Source: Gammaproteobacteria bacterium (lineage in GTDB: Bacteria; Pseudomonadota; Gammaproteobacteria; Steroidobacterales; Steroidobacteraceae). Taken from it: 64,000 nucleotides of DNA. The translations under genes and the position numbers were made by a program. Below, one piece after another: positions 27,664 to 36,719 of this stretch (the first letter of the stretch is position 1; every line of letters begins with the position of its first letter). The stretch lies in the NCBI GenBank assembly GCA_016874235.1, contig VGUJ01000007.1, positions 26,417 through 90,416 on the forward strand, written 5' to 3'. The notes under the pieces were generated by a model. That model saw nothing but the letters and a program-made list of their open reading frames with translations. It was not told the origin of the DNA and made no database searches.

Positions 27664-28184
27664 TGCTCTACTCGATCGGTGATCGTCGACCCGATATCGC
27701 GCCCGATGCCTACGTGGCGCCGTCGGCCGACGTGATCGGCAGCGTGCGGCTCGCGGAGGGCGCAAGCGTCTGGTTTCAGGTGGTGTTACGCGGTGATAAC
27801 GACTGGATCGAGATCGGCTCAGGTACCAACGTTCAGGACGGTTCGGTCATTCACACGGATGAGGGTGTGCCAACGCGGCTTGGAGCGCGGGTGACCGTGG
27901 GTCATATGGCATTTCTGCACTGCTGTACGGTGGGCGATGAATCGATGATCGCCAATGGCGCCATGGTGCTCGATCGCAGCGTCGTGGGACGGCATTGCAT
28001 CATCGCAGCGGGTGCGCTCGTGCCACCGGACAAAGAAATCCCGGACGGCAGCGTGGTGATGGGATCACCCGGAAAAATAGTGCGTGAGGTGACGGAGCGA
28101 GATCTCGCGCTCATTCGTGGCGCTGCAGCGAGCTACGCGCGACGGGCACAGCAGTATCGCGAGTCGCTCAAGGCGTATCCGTAG
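27663..28184 (+). CDS. Gamma-carbonic-anhydrase-like hexapeptide protein (YrdA family)
   Basis: The 173-aa left-handed beta-helix protein has hexapeptide repeats (VIGSVRLAEGASVWFQVVLR, IGSGTNVQDGSVIHTD). The zinc histidines are visible in HTDEG and GHMAFLHCCTVGD, the pattern of Cam/YrdA gamma-class proteins. Catalytic activity of YrdA-type proteins is often uncertain. Its last 17 bp overlap the convergent hydrolase gene. Confidence 0.93.
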   Translation: MLYSIGDRRPDIAPDAYVAPSADVIGSVRLAEGASVWFQVVLRGDNDWIEIGSGTNVQDGSVIHTDEGVPTRLGARVTVGHMAFLHCCTVGDESMIANGAMVLDRSVVGRHCIIAAGALVPPDKEIPDGSVVMGSPGKIVREVTERDLALIRGAAASYARRAQQYRESLKAYP

Positions 28185-29160
28185 GGATTTCTCGTGTGAA
28201 TGCGAGGATCCAATCGCGTACTCGAGCGGTGTCGTTCGGCGCGAGCACGCGGCCTGCGAGCACATGATTCGACGGATCGCCGCTTGTTTCGACGGCGATG
28301 AGAGGTTTGATGGGGGCGCCGAGTCTCTGGTGGGCATCCAAGATTTTGTCGGGACTCACCACCCGATCGTTGGGTGAGTAGATGATGAGTGTGGGTTGGC
28401 GAATGCTTTCGAGGGGAGAGTCACGGACTTCCCGAACGATCGCCATCATTGGCAGCAACGCCTGTGACGGATACTTCCAGATCCAGTATTTAGCTTGTTC
28501 AGCATTGTGCGGCGTCCATCGATATTCATCGCCGACGAGTCGTTCTAACAACTGAGCACCCCACGGGCCTGCGAGCAGCTCGCCCGATCTCGAGCGGGGT
28601 CCGAGATTAGGCGAGATGAGTACTTGCGCGACGATTGCCGAGGCATCCTCACGCTGGGCGAGCCACAAGGCGAGCGTACCGCCCGTCGAAGTGCCGACGA
28701 CGATGACACGCTCACCGATGAGACGACCAATCGCCAGCGCCTCACGCGCGTCACGCAACCAATCGCTACCTCGGACCTCACCCATGGCGAGCGGGTTGCG
28801 ACCATGGCCGGTGAGTCGCGTGTAGAACACATTGGCGCCGAGCGCTTCACCGAGTTCGTCGCAGAGCGGATCGACTTCCTGGCGCGTGGCGGTGTAACCG
28901 TGCAGGTAAATGATGGACAGCGGAGTCCGACGTCGATCGGGATGCGCCCAACGAATATGTTTTTCCGTGCCGTCGACGACATCTCCATATCTTTGTTCGG
29001 ACTCTTCCAGATAGCGTTCGAGCGCCTCGCTCTCGCGAGGGACGTCAATGGGCGCATCGCGCGTATCGAGCGCATGAACCGGGCCCACGACGTAGAGGAG
29101 GGCGGTCAGAGCGAGGACTGCGCCCAGCCCAAGTAACAAGCGGCGTATCATTGGCGACAT
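28168..29160 (-). CDS. Alpha/beta hydrolase with N-terminal membrane anchor
   Basis: This 330-aa protein has one N-terminal hydrophobic helix (LLLGLGAVLALTALLYVVG). The alpha/beta-hydrolase core follows: IIYLHGYTATRQE (oxyanion region), the nucleophile elbow VGTSTGGTL with Ser, a likely Asp in LIIYSPNDRVVSP and a His in DPSNHVLAG. It looks like a monoacylglycerol-lipase/carboxylesterase type; the natural substrate is unknown. It is divergent from bchO with only 21 bp between starts, and marks the left border of the photosynthesis cluster. Confidence 0.85.
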   Translation of the reverse strand: MSPMIRRLLLGLGAVLALTALLYVVGPVHALDTRDAPIDVPRESEALERYLEESEQRYGDVVDGTEKHIRWAHPDRRRTPLSIIYLHGYTATRQEVDPLCDELGEALGANVFYTRLTGHGRNPLAMGEVRGSDWLRDAREALAIGRLIGERVIVVGTSTGGTLALWLAQREDASAIVAQVLISPNLGPRSRSGELLAGPWGAQLLERLVGDEYRWTPHNAEQAKYWIWKYPSQALLPMMAIVREVRDSPLESIRQPTLIIYSPNDRVVSPDKILDAHQRLGAPIKPLIAVETSGDPSNHVLAGRVLAPNDTARVRDWILAFTREIPTDTP

Positions 29161-29181
29161 CGTACTTCAGTAGGGGATCTC

Positions 29182-30081
29182 GTGAGCAGTTTGCGGGCTC
29201 CGGATTGGGCGCGCGAAGGCGCTGATTGGCCCAACAGGGTGCACAGCCGTTTTATCGAGGCGGCGGGGCTTCGTTGGCACGTACAAGACGCGGGAGAGGG
29301 GCCGGTTTGTCTGCTCGTTCATGGGACCGGAGCGTCCACGCATTCTTTTCGTGATCTCTTTCCGCGATTGACGCCTTTTTTTCGTGTCATCGCACCTGAT
29401 CTTCCGGGGCATGGTTTCACTTCACGACCGCGGGACGATGTGGGGTTATCCCTCCGTGGCATGGTCGATGGCCTCGTTGAACTTCTGAACGTGCTCGGCG
29501 TCTCTCCGGCGCTCGTCGTCGGCCACTCGGCGGGCGCGGCGATTCTTTGTCGTGCCTGTCTCGACGGGAGTCTGCGCCCCTCGGAAATCATCAGTCTTAA
29601 TGGCGCGCTGCTGCCGCTGTCGGGGTTCAAGCATCCTGCAGTCACACCGCTCATTCGTGCGATCGCCAGCAGCGATTGGGTGTCACGTTTCTTTGCCCGA
29701 CGACTGGAGTCGCCGAGCGAGGTCAGTCGGATGCTGGCGGCAACGGGATCAACGCTCGACCACGCGGGAATGGATCTTTATGGCCGGCTCTCTCGGTTTC
29801 CGTCCCATGCCGGTGCGGCCTTGACGATGATGGCCGTGTGGGATGTTCGACCCATTGAGCGAGAGCTGTCTCGACTCGACGTACCGCTGACGCTCGTTGT
29901 GGGCGCGCGCGACCGCATGATCCTACCGGGGGAGGCCGCCCGAGTGCAGCGTCTGCTTCCGGCGGTCGAGGTGTTTCAGTACGCGGATCTGGGTCATCTT
30001 AGTCATGAAGAGCGACCTGATTTGATCGCTGAGCTCATCATCCAGCGCGCCCGCTCGAGGGGTCTGCGGATTCCATCCTGA
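29182..30081 (+). CDS. bchO: BchO, Mg-chelatase-associated alpha/beta hydrolase
   Basis: The 299-aa product has the BchO opening PDWAREGADWPNRVHSRF and GLRWHVQDAGEGP, the oxyanion LLVHGTGASTHSF, a VGHSAGAAI nucleophile elbow and DLGHLSHEERPD near the end. BchO usually follows bchI and bchD and is thought to assist Mg-protoporphyrin formation, though its exact role is unresolved. Neither chelatase gene is in this window. The start is GTG at 29182 with AGGGGA upstream. It is the first recognisable photosynthesis gene from the left. Confidence 0.9.
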   Translation: MSSLRAPDWAREGADWPNRVHSRFIEAAGLRWHVQDAGEGPVCLLVHGTGASTHSFRDLFPRLTPFFRVIAPDLPGHGFTSRPRDDVGLSLRGMVDGLVELLNVLGVSPALVVGHSAGAAILCRACLDGSLRPSEIISLNGALLPLSGFKHPAVTPLIRAIASSDWVSRFFARRLESPSEVSRMLAATGSTLDHAGMDLYGRLSRFPSHAGAALTMMAVWDVRPIERELSRLDVPLTLVVGARDRMILPGEAARVQRLLPAVEVFQYADLGHLSHEERPDLIAELIIQRARSRGLRIPS

Positions 30082-30144
30082 GGGCGGTCGCGGTAAGGTA
30101 ATCGCTTGCTGACGACGGTCTCTTGCTCTCGAGGTCAACACGAC

Positions 30145-31443
30145 GTGTCCCTGCCTGCCGTTCATCCGCTACGCGAAGAGCTACACGACGAAGTCCATGC
30201 GCGACCGCCGTTGCCGCTGCAATCGCCGTGTCGGGTCAGCTGTATTGCGTTGCTGTCGGGTAACGATGTCCGTCACGAAGAGTGGCGACTGCTTCGTGAT
30301 CTCGGCGCACGTTTCGGTGTCGCAGTCGATGAAACGCCTGTGGCCTATCTGGCTGCGGATTTCGGTGCGTTTCGTCTGAAGTGGGAGCGACACACCGAGT
30401 TTTCACGATATATCTTCGTGGTGGATGGCGCGGCCGGCTCACCGTTCTCGCATGCAGCCATCGGCGTAGTGCCGAAGGAGTGGGTCGAGCAACTGCCGGG
30501 ACGCACGATTTACGCCGGTCATTTCGAAGTGGTCGCTGCACGGGCTTGCGACGAACCTGACCTCGCGCGTCTCTCCAAAGAAAGCTTCGGTGATCGCCCT
30601 CTCGTCGGCTCTGAGATCGCCGATGATGCCGCCACCATCCTCACAGATTTTCGTATCGATGGGCAGGGCTACAGTCGAGCGCTCGTGGTCGATCGTGCCC
30701 TGAAGCCTGCTCAGGCGGGGCGTCTCGTGCAGGCGCTACTCGAAGTGGACATGTATCGCATGCTCGCGCTACTCGCGTTTCCGGTGGCGCGCGAATTGTC
30801 GCCCGTACTCTCTCGCAACGAGCAAGAGCTTGCCGAGATTGCGAACCAACTCGTCAAGGCTGACTCGACGATCGAACCCGAGTTGCTCGATCGACTGACC
30901 TCGCTACAGGCGCAGATCGAACGACTCGAAGCCGATCACCGCTACCGATTCAGTGCGGCGAGTGCGTATTTCGATATCGTCACGAGTCGCCTCAGCCAGC
31001 TTCGTGAACGACGTTGTGGTTCGCTGCAGACGTGGCAGGAATTCATGGAGCGACGACTCGCGCCGGCCATGAATACCTGCGAGGCGGCGATGACGCGGCT
31101 CGAGTCGCTCTCTCAGCACGCCACGCGCGCGACTCAATTGCTGTCGACACGTATCGGCATTACCCGGGAATCACAGAACCAACAGCTGTTGGAGTCGATG
31201 AATCAACGCGCAGCCGCGCAGTTGCGACTTCAGGCGACGGTCGAGGGACTCTCTGTAGCGGCGATCACCTACTACATCGTTGCGCTCATCAAAATTTTGG
31301 CTGATGGACTCGCCGAATCGGGGTGGCCGATCGATGCTGGCATCGTCACGGCGATCAGTATCCCGGTGGTGGGCGGCCTCGTGTTCACGGCCGTACGCAA
31401 AGTTCGACGCAGCGTGGTGCGACAGACGGGAGGCATGTCATGA
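30145..31443 (+). CDS. DUF3422 family membrane protein
   Basis: About 432 aa. The N-terminal half shows DUF3422 features (HPLREELHDEVHARPP, WERHTEFSRYIFVVDG, KEWVEQLPGRTIYAGHFEVV). A helical, probably coiled-coil region follows (~260-370), and two C-terminal transmembrane helices end the protein. The function is unknown. I chose GTG at 30145 (GAGG upstream); an in-frame TTG lies 39 bp earlier. Its stop overlaps crtI by 4 bp and it lies between bchO and crtI, so it is embedded in the pigment operon. Confidence 0.8.
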   Translation: MSLPAVHPLREELHDEVHARPPLPLQSPCRVSCIALLSGNDVRHEEWRLLRDLGARFGVAVDETPVAYLAADFGAFRLKWERHTEFSRYIFVVDGAAGSPFSHAAIGVVPKEWVEQLPGRTIYAGHFEVVAARACDEPDLARLSKESFGDRPLVGSEIADDAATILTDFRIDGQGYSRALVVDRALKPAQAGRLVQALLEVDMYRMLALLAFPVARELSPVLSRNEQELAEIANQLVKADSTIEPELLDRLTSLQAQIERLEADHRYRFSAASAYFDIVTSRLSQLRERRCGSLQTWQEFMERRLAPAMNTCEAAMTRLESLSQHATRATQLLSTRIGITRESQNQQLLESMNQRAAAQLRLQATVEGLSVAAITYYIVALIKILADGLAESGWPIDAGIVTAISIPVVGGLVFTAVRKVRRSVVRQTGGMS

Positions 31444-32924
31444 CAGCAAAAAATCGCGCCATCGTCATCGGCAGTGGTTTCGGTGGATTAGCGGCCGCAG
31501 CCCGGCTCGGTGCGCGGGGCTATCGGGTCACGGTGCTCGAGAAGCTCGACGCGCCAGGCGGTCGTGCGTACGTATATCGGCAGGATGGTTTTACCTTCGA
31601 TGCCGGCCCGACCATCATCACCGCCCCTTATCTCTTTGCCGATTTGTGGAAGTTCTGCGGACGAAATATTTCAGACGATGTGACCTTGAAAGCCATCGAT
31701 CCGTTTTACGAGGTTCGGTTCGATGACGGCGATGTCTTCCGTTACACCTCCGATCTCGAGTCGATGCGCGAGCAGATCGCCCGTATCGAACCAAGAGATG
31801 TAGAAGGGTTCAACCGTTTTCTCGGTGTCAGTAAAAAAATCTTCGAGGTGGCTTTCAAGGGGCAGGCAGAGCAGCCGTTCCATGACATTGGCACGCTGCT
31901 ACGAGCGGCCCCTGACCTCGTTCGCTTGGGCGGCTATCGCTCGGTGTTCCACGAGGTCAGTCGCTATTTTCACAGCGACAAGTTGAGGGTCTTGTTCAGC
32001 TTTCATCCTCTACTGATCGGCGGCAACCCGTTCACCACGACGGCGTACTACTGTCTGATCGCGCACCTCGAGCGGACGTATGGCGTTCATTACGCCGAGG
32101 GCGGGATGGGTGCGCTGATGCGAGGCATCGTGAAACTCGTCGAAACGCATGGAGGCGAGGTTCGCTGCAACGCGGAAGTCGCAGAGATTCTCGTTGAAAA
32201 CGGCGCGGCAGTCGGAGTTCGACTCGTGAGCGGCGAGGAGATTCGCTCAGATATTGTGGTATCGAATGCGGATGCGGCCTGGACTTACGGAACGCTGCTC
32301 GCCAAACACCCGCGACGCCGATGGACGGATTCCAAGCTCGCCCGATCGAGTTACTCGATGAGCCTGTTCGTGTGGTACTTCGGGACAAGCCGGCGCTGGG
32401 ATAACGTGTATCACCACACGATGGTACTGGGTCCGCGATATCGGGAATTGCTCGACGACATCTTCAAGCGAAAAGTGCTCGCCAAAGATTTCAGCCTCTA
32501 TCTCCACCGACCGACCGCCAGCGACCCGTCGCTGGCGCCCCCGGGTTGTGACTCATTCTATGTTTTGGCGCCGGTGCCGCATTTGCAAAGCGGCACCGAT
32601 TGGCGCGAGGAGGCCGAGCCGTATCGCGCAGCGGTACAGCGGCGCCTCGAAGAGACCATGATGCCGGGTCTTGGTGATTCGATCGTGACATCACACATGC
32701 TTACGCCCCTCGATTTCCGGGATCGCCTTTCGTCGGTGAACGGGGCAGCCTTCGCGATGGAGCCAAAACTCTTTCAGAGCGCGTGGTTCAGACCGCACAA
32801 CAAGAGCGAAGAGGTCCGAGGTCTTTACCTCGTCGGTGCAGGGACTCATCCGGGGGCGGGTCTTCCAGGGGTGGTGTCCTCCGCCAACATCCTCGACCGG
32901 ATCGTCCCCGATCCGCTCGACTAA
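31440..32924 (+). CDS. crtI: Phytoene desaturase
   Basis: The 494-aa FAD enzyme introduces the double bonds converting phytoene to neurosporene or lycopene. Dinucleotide binding is IVIGSGFGGLAAAARL at the N-terminus, with LDAPGGRAY and FDAGPTIITAP next. The C-terminal FAD motif is YLVGAGTHPGAGLPGV. Length and motifs match purple-bacterial CrtI. The ATG at 31440 overlaps the DUF3422 stop (ATGA). It ends 7 bp from the convergent crtD. Confidence 0.96.
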   Translation: MTAKNRAIVIGSGFGGLAAAARLGARGYRVTVLEKLDAPGGRAYVYRQDGFTFDAGPTIITAPYLFADLWKFCGRNISDDVTLKAIDPFYEVRFDDGDVFRYTSDLESMREQIARIEPRDVEGFNRFLGVSKKIFEVAFKGQAEQPFHDIGTLLRAAPDLVRLGGYRSVFHEVSRYFHSDKLRVLFSFHPLLIGGNPFTTTAYYCLIAHLERTYGVHYAEGGMGALMRGIVKLVETHGGEVRCNAEVAEILVENGAAVGVRLVSGEEIRSDIVVSNADAAWTYGTLLAKHPRRRWTDSKLARSSYSMSLFVWYFGTSRRWDNVYHHTMVLGPRYRELLDDIFKRKVLAKDFSLYLHRPTASDPSLAPPGCDSFYVLAPVPHLQSGTDWREEAEPYRAAVQRRLEETMMPGLGDSIVTSHMLTPLDFRDRLSSVNGAAFAMEPKLFQSAWFRPHNKSEEVRGLYLVGAGTHPGAGLPGVVSSANILDRIVPDPLD

Positions 32925-32931
32925 GCATTCG

Positions 32932-34458
32932 TCATTCGAAATCTTTGACGATGCGTCGTGCTGCAACGCGGCCCGACAGCGTGGCCATCGGAACGCCGGG
33001 CCCGGGATGGACGGAGCCTCCCGCGAGATAGAGACCGGCGACGGCGGTCGTGGCGCCGGGGCGCGCGAAACTCGCAAACGGGCCGTGGTTGGCTCGGCCA
33101 TACAGCGAGCCGCCCGTGCCCGGAAAAAGTCGATCGAAATCTTGGGGTCTCGTGATCAGACCATCACCGGCTCGGCGATCGATTCGAAGGCCGCATTGCT
33201 CGAGCAGGGTAAACGCCTCGCGTTCGACTCGGGCGAGGGTGGGGTCGTCGATGCCGCCCAAATCACCATCGGGGGGTGCATTCACGAGCAGTAGCATGCG
33301 TTCGGGGGGTCGCGTCGTGTCGTCGCGTGAGCGCGGAGTCGCTGCGGCACCGCGGTCTTGTGCACACAGATAGACCGTTGGCGAGGCTTTGATGCGTCGA
33401 CCTGTGAAGAGGCTGGTGAACTCCTCAGGGTACTGATCGCCAAAGAAGACGTTATGGTGTTCGAGATCAAACCCCTGTGTCGGAGCATGCAAACACCAAG
33501 TGACCGCGGAAAGTGCGCGATCATCGCGCGACATCGGCGTTCCGCCGCGGACAGCATCTTTCCCAAGTCGTCCTGAGGCAAGCGCATTGGCATCGCCGTT
33601 GAACACGACGGCATCGGTGGCGACGAACTCCCCGGTATCGAGTTGAACGCCGACGCAGCGACCGTCCTCAACGCGAATTTCCTCGACCGCAGTGCCGTAA
33701 CGATAGGTGGCGCCTGCAGATTCGCCCAAAGACTGCAGGGCGTCGGCAATGCGACGCATACCGCCGCGGACGAGCCAGACACCCGATTGTTCGACGTGCG
33801 CGATCAGCATCAGCGTGGCGGGTGCCGCGAGCGGAGAGGAGCCGACGTAGGTCGAGTAACGCCCGAACAATTGACGCAAGCGCGGATCGCGGAAATGGGA
33901 ACCCAAGGCGCTCCAAAGGCTCTGCCATGGCGGGGTACGAAGCATCGCCCAGAGACCGTCCTGGGAGAGTCCGCGGCGCGCGAGCGCGCTGATGAGTTCA
34001 AACTGCGAAGGCCGCGAGCGTCGCATGAAGGTGTCGACCAACGAGGCGTACACTGTTGCGCTTCGCGCACAAAAATCGCGATACCCTCGAGCGTCGTGAT
34101 CCCCGGAGAACTCGCGAATGGCCGCGCAAGATCGATCGAGATCGGCGTGAAGATCCAGTCGACTGCCGTCTGACCACGCATGGCGTGCGAGCACAGTGGC
34201 CGGGACAAGATCAAGGTGATCGTTCAGGCGCGCACCCGCATCGGCGAACAAACCTTCGAACACCCAACTCATCGTAAAGACAGTGGGGCCCGCATCGATC
34301 GCTGCATCACCGATCAGCACTTCGCGCATTTTTCCGCCAGCTTGAGCGGCTTTCTCAAATACGCTGACGCGGAATCCTTGATGAGCAAGATCGGTGGCCG
34401 CGGCGAGACCGCCCATTCCAGCGCCGACGATCGCGACGTGAGGTCTGTCTTGACGCAT
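32932..34458 (-). CDS. crtD: Hydroxyneurosporene/methoxyneurosporene C-3,4 desaturase
   Basis: This 508-aa relative of CrtI has VAIVGAGMGGLAAATDL, AGGKMREV, AIDAGPTVFTMSWVF and the C-terminal YLAGGSVHPGPGVPMA. The DAGPTVFTM block and the shorter, divergent middle separate CrtD from CrtI. It adds the 3,4 double bond after CrtC hydration on the way to spirilloxanthin. The ATG at 34458 (MRQDRPHVAIVG) gives the natural start; an in-frame extension upstream overlaps the membrane-protein gene. It is the second gene of a two-gene minus-strand operon. Confidence 0.93.
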   Translation of the reverse strand: MRQDRPHVAIVGAGMGGLAAATDLAHQGFRVSVFEKAAQAGGKMREVLIGDAAIDAGPTVFTMSWVFEGLFADAGARLNDHLDLVPATVLARHAWSDGSRLDLHADLDRSCAAIREFSGDHDARGYRDFCARSATVYASLVDTFMRRSRPSQFELISALARRGLSQDGLWAMLRTPPWQSLWSALGSHFRDPRLRQLFGRYSTYVGSSPLAAPATLMLIAHVEQSGVWLVRGGMRRIADALQSLGESAGATYRYGTAVEEIRVEDGRCVGVQLDTGEFVATDAVVFNGDANALASGRLGKDAVRGGTPMSRDDRALSAVTWCLHAPTQGFDLEHHNVFFGDQYPEEFTSLFTGRRIKASPTVYLCAQDRGAAATPRSRDDTTRPPERMLLLVNAPPDGDLGGIDDPTLARVEREAFTLLEQCGLRIDRRAGDGLITRPQDFDRLFPGTGGSLYGRANHGPFASFARPGATTAVAGLYLAGGSVHPGPGVPMATLSGRVAARRIVKDFE

Positions 34459-34474
34459 CGAGGACGAGAGGCGC

Positions 34475-35227
34475 TCAGCGAGCTGACGGACTTGGAACAG
34501 CCGCTTTCGCCTGACGCTCGACCTGTAAGCGGTGGTAGATGATGAGCGCGAGGCCGACGACGAGAGGGATCGACCAAAGGCCGGGATGCAAAGCAAGGGT
34601 CGGAATCGTACGAACGGCGCCGAAGGCGAAGAACGCGGTGTACACGGAAATTCCTGCACCGACTAACGCTTTAATGTGTTCTTTGAGCCAATCGATCGAT
34701 GCCGGCTCGCGTTTCAGCATGAATGCGAGGTTGGAGGCGACCGTTGCGATGCCGATCGCGGGCATGCCGAGCATGATCGGCTCACCGATGCGCAGTGAGT
34801 ATCCCGCACAAATGATTGAGGCGATCAGCAAGAGACCTTGCAGCGAGAGGTTTCGCCACTCGAGATTCAGACGATGATCGGATTTATTGACGAGGCAACA
34901 ACGACCGTACCACGCAAGGTTCAGGGTCAGGACAGCGAGACCCAGCATCATCCAGCCGAAGATCCCGCGGATCCACTCGGCGTCGTCGAGATGGGGATGT
35001 GTATTGATCGGATCGATAAGCGTCGTGATGCTGATACCGATCGCGGCCGTGCCCGTCACCAGCATGGCCCAGGTAAAAACTCGCCCCCACTGTCGGTGCA
35101 GAAGGCTGCCTTTTCGGCTGACCACCGGAATCCAGAACGACACGAGGCCAAGGCTGCCCGCAAGGATATGCAGCACGACGAAGCTCTCGAAGGCGAGCAC
35201 GATCCCCGAAGTCCCTGAAGCCAACAT
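34475..35227 (-). CDS. Multi-pass membrane protein upstream of crtD (DUF2306-like)
   Basis: The 250-aa product has about seven hydrophobic segments. HILAGSLGLVSFWIPV with a histidine in the first helix, RKGSLLHRQWGRVFTWAM in the following loop and YHRLQVERQ at the end resemble the DUF2306 type of small membrane proteins; some carry haem-like histidines. The function is unknown. It is 16 bp upstream of crtD and on the same strand, so it is probably co-transcribed with a carotenoid gene. Confidence 0.7.
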   Translation of the reverse strand: MLASGTSGIVLAFESFVVLHILAGSLGLVSFWIPVVSRKGSLLHRQWGRVFTWAMLVTGTAAIGISITTLIDPINTHPHLDDAEWIRGIFGWMMLGLAVLTLNLAWYGRCCLVNKSDHRLNLEWRNLSLQGLLLIASIICAGYSLRIGEPIMLGMPAIGIATVASNLAFMLKREPASIDWLKEHIKALVGAGISVYTAFFAFGAVRTIPTLALHPGLWSIPLVVGLALIIYHRLQVERQAKAAVPSPSAR

Positions 35228-35348
35228 AGGCGAGGATGCTGCGCCCGTCGGCAGAGCCTTGTCAAAATACGGGGGTCCTTTGTTACTGCCGTGGTCATCG
35301 AATCGAGCCCTCTTTGCGAGCAGCGGATACTGGCGTTAGGGTGGCGGC

Positions 35349-36719
35349 ATGTACGAGCCACCGCGACCGACTTCCCTGGCGGCCATCGCTTCGCTTCTGC
35401 GAGTCGCGATGCGCGGCGATGGCGATCTGCTGAGCCTGCTCCCCGCCAAGGCGTACCGGGTCGACGCAGGCTGGATGGGTTATTCGCGTCGGTCGATCTT
35501 GATCGTGAATGACCCGGAGATGCTCCGCGAGGTCATGACGGATCCGCTCGATATCTTCCCGAAGAGTGATCTCATGGTCGGCGCGCTCGAGCCGCTCGTC
35601 GGCAACTCGATCTTCGTGTCGCATGGATCCGTGTGGCGACGTCAGCGAAAAATGATCGAGCCGTCTTTTTCGCACATGAGACTTGGCAAGGCCTTTGCGT
35701 CGATGAGCGCTGCGGTCGACGACTACGAGTCGAGACTCGACAGCGCTGCGGCGGCGGGAGAAAGTTTTTCGCTCGATCTCGCCATGAGTCATCTCACTGC
35801 CGATATCATTTGCCGAACGGTATTCTCGACCTCGCTCAAGTCGCAGACTGCGATCGACGTCTTCGAGGCGTTTACGTTCTTCGAGCGGACGTGTGCACAG
35901 GTCGAGTTACGCCGCCTGATCTTTGATCCACCCTTTTCGAGTATTCCGCAGCAGCCAAGTGTCCTTGAGGCGTGTGAACGAATACGCCGTCATTTGAGTG
36001 ATCTCGTCGATACCCACCTCTCGGATAACCCCTTGAGCTGGGACGACATCGCAGCTGAGATCATCGCCGCCCGCGACCTCGAGACGGGTGAAGGGTTCAC
36101 CCGTAAGGAGTTGCTCGATCAGCTTGGGGTGATGTTTCTGGCGGGTCACGAAACAACAGCGAGTTCGCTCACGTGGGCGTTTCTGATCATTTCGATGCAA
36201 CCCGCGCTCGCGCATCGCATTCGAGAGGAGGTTCGAGCCGTGGCGGGCGATGAGCCGTTGACGCTCGAGCAGGTACGAAAACTCACGTTCGTTCGCAACG
36301 TATTTCGCGAAAGTCTGCGTCTCTATCCGCCGATTCCCTTCATGCCGCGCGTGGCGGCTGAGGCGGCGACGATCGGTCGTCACAAAGTAAAGCGTGGGGC
36401 AATGATCATGGTCTCGCCCTGGACGATCCATCGACATCGTGATCATTGGCGTCATCCTCATGCGTTCGATCCCGATCGCTTCTCGCCGGAGCGTGAGCAC
36501 GAGCTCGTGCCGGGCGCTTACCTGCCGTTCGGTCTCGGGCCGCGGACCTGTGTGGGGGCGGGCTTTGCGACGCTCGAAGCAACCTTGATTCTCGCTCGGC
36601 TTGTCTGTCGGTATGACATCCAGGTGATTGATGCCGCCAAGGTCAGACCGATCGCCCGCTTGACCATCCGTCCGCAAAAGCAGCTGATGGCGCGCGTCGT
36701 TCGGCGCGTCGGGATATGA
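35349..36719 (+). CDS. Cytochrome P450
   Basis: The 456-aa haem-thiolate monooxygenase has the I-helix oxygen-binding GVMFLAGHETTASSLTWAF, the ExxR of helix K in FRESLRLYPPIPF and the haem-cysteine loop PFGLGPRTCVGAGFA. There is no membrane anchor, as in soluble bacterial P450s. It overlaps the ATP-grasp gene by 4 bp and lies in one operon with crtB, inside a carotenoid cluster. The precedent I know is CYP175A1, a carotene hydroxylase encoded beside crtB in Thermus. Here the pathway is acyclic, so oxidation of an acyclic carotenoid is the leading but untested idea. No dedicated ferredoxin gene is adjacent. Confidence 0.95.
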   Translation: MYEPPRPTSLAAIASLLRVAMRGDGDLLSLLPAKAYRVDAGWMGYSRRSILIVNDPEMLREVMTDPLDIFPKSDLMVGALEPLVGNSIFVSHGSVWRRQRKMIEPSFSHMRLGKAFASMSAAVDDYESRLDSAAAAGESFSLDLAMSHLTADIICRTVFSTSLKSQTAIDVFEAFTFFERTCAQVELRRLIFDPPFSSIPQQPSVLEACERIRRHLSDLVDTHLSDNPLSWDDIAAEIIAARDLETGEGFTRKELLDQLGVMFLAGHETTASSLTWAFLIISMQPALAHRIREEVRAVAGDEPLTLEQVRKLTFVRNVFRESLRLYPPIPFMPRVAAEAATIGRHKVKRGAMIMVSPWTIHRHRDHWRHPHAFDPDRFSPEREHELVPGAYLPFGLGPRTCVGAGFATLEATLILARLVCRYDIQVIDAAKVRPIARLTIRPQKQLMARVVRRVGI

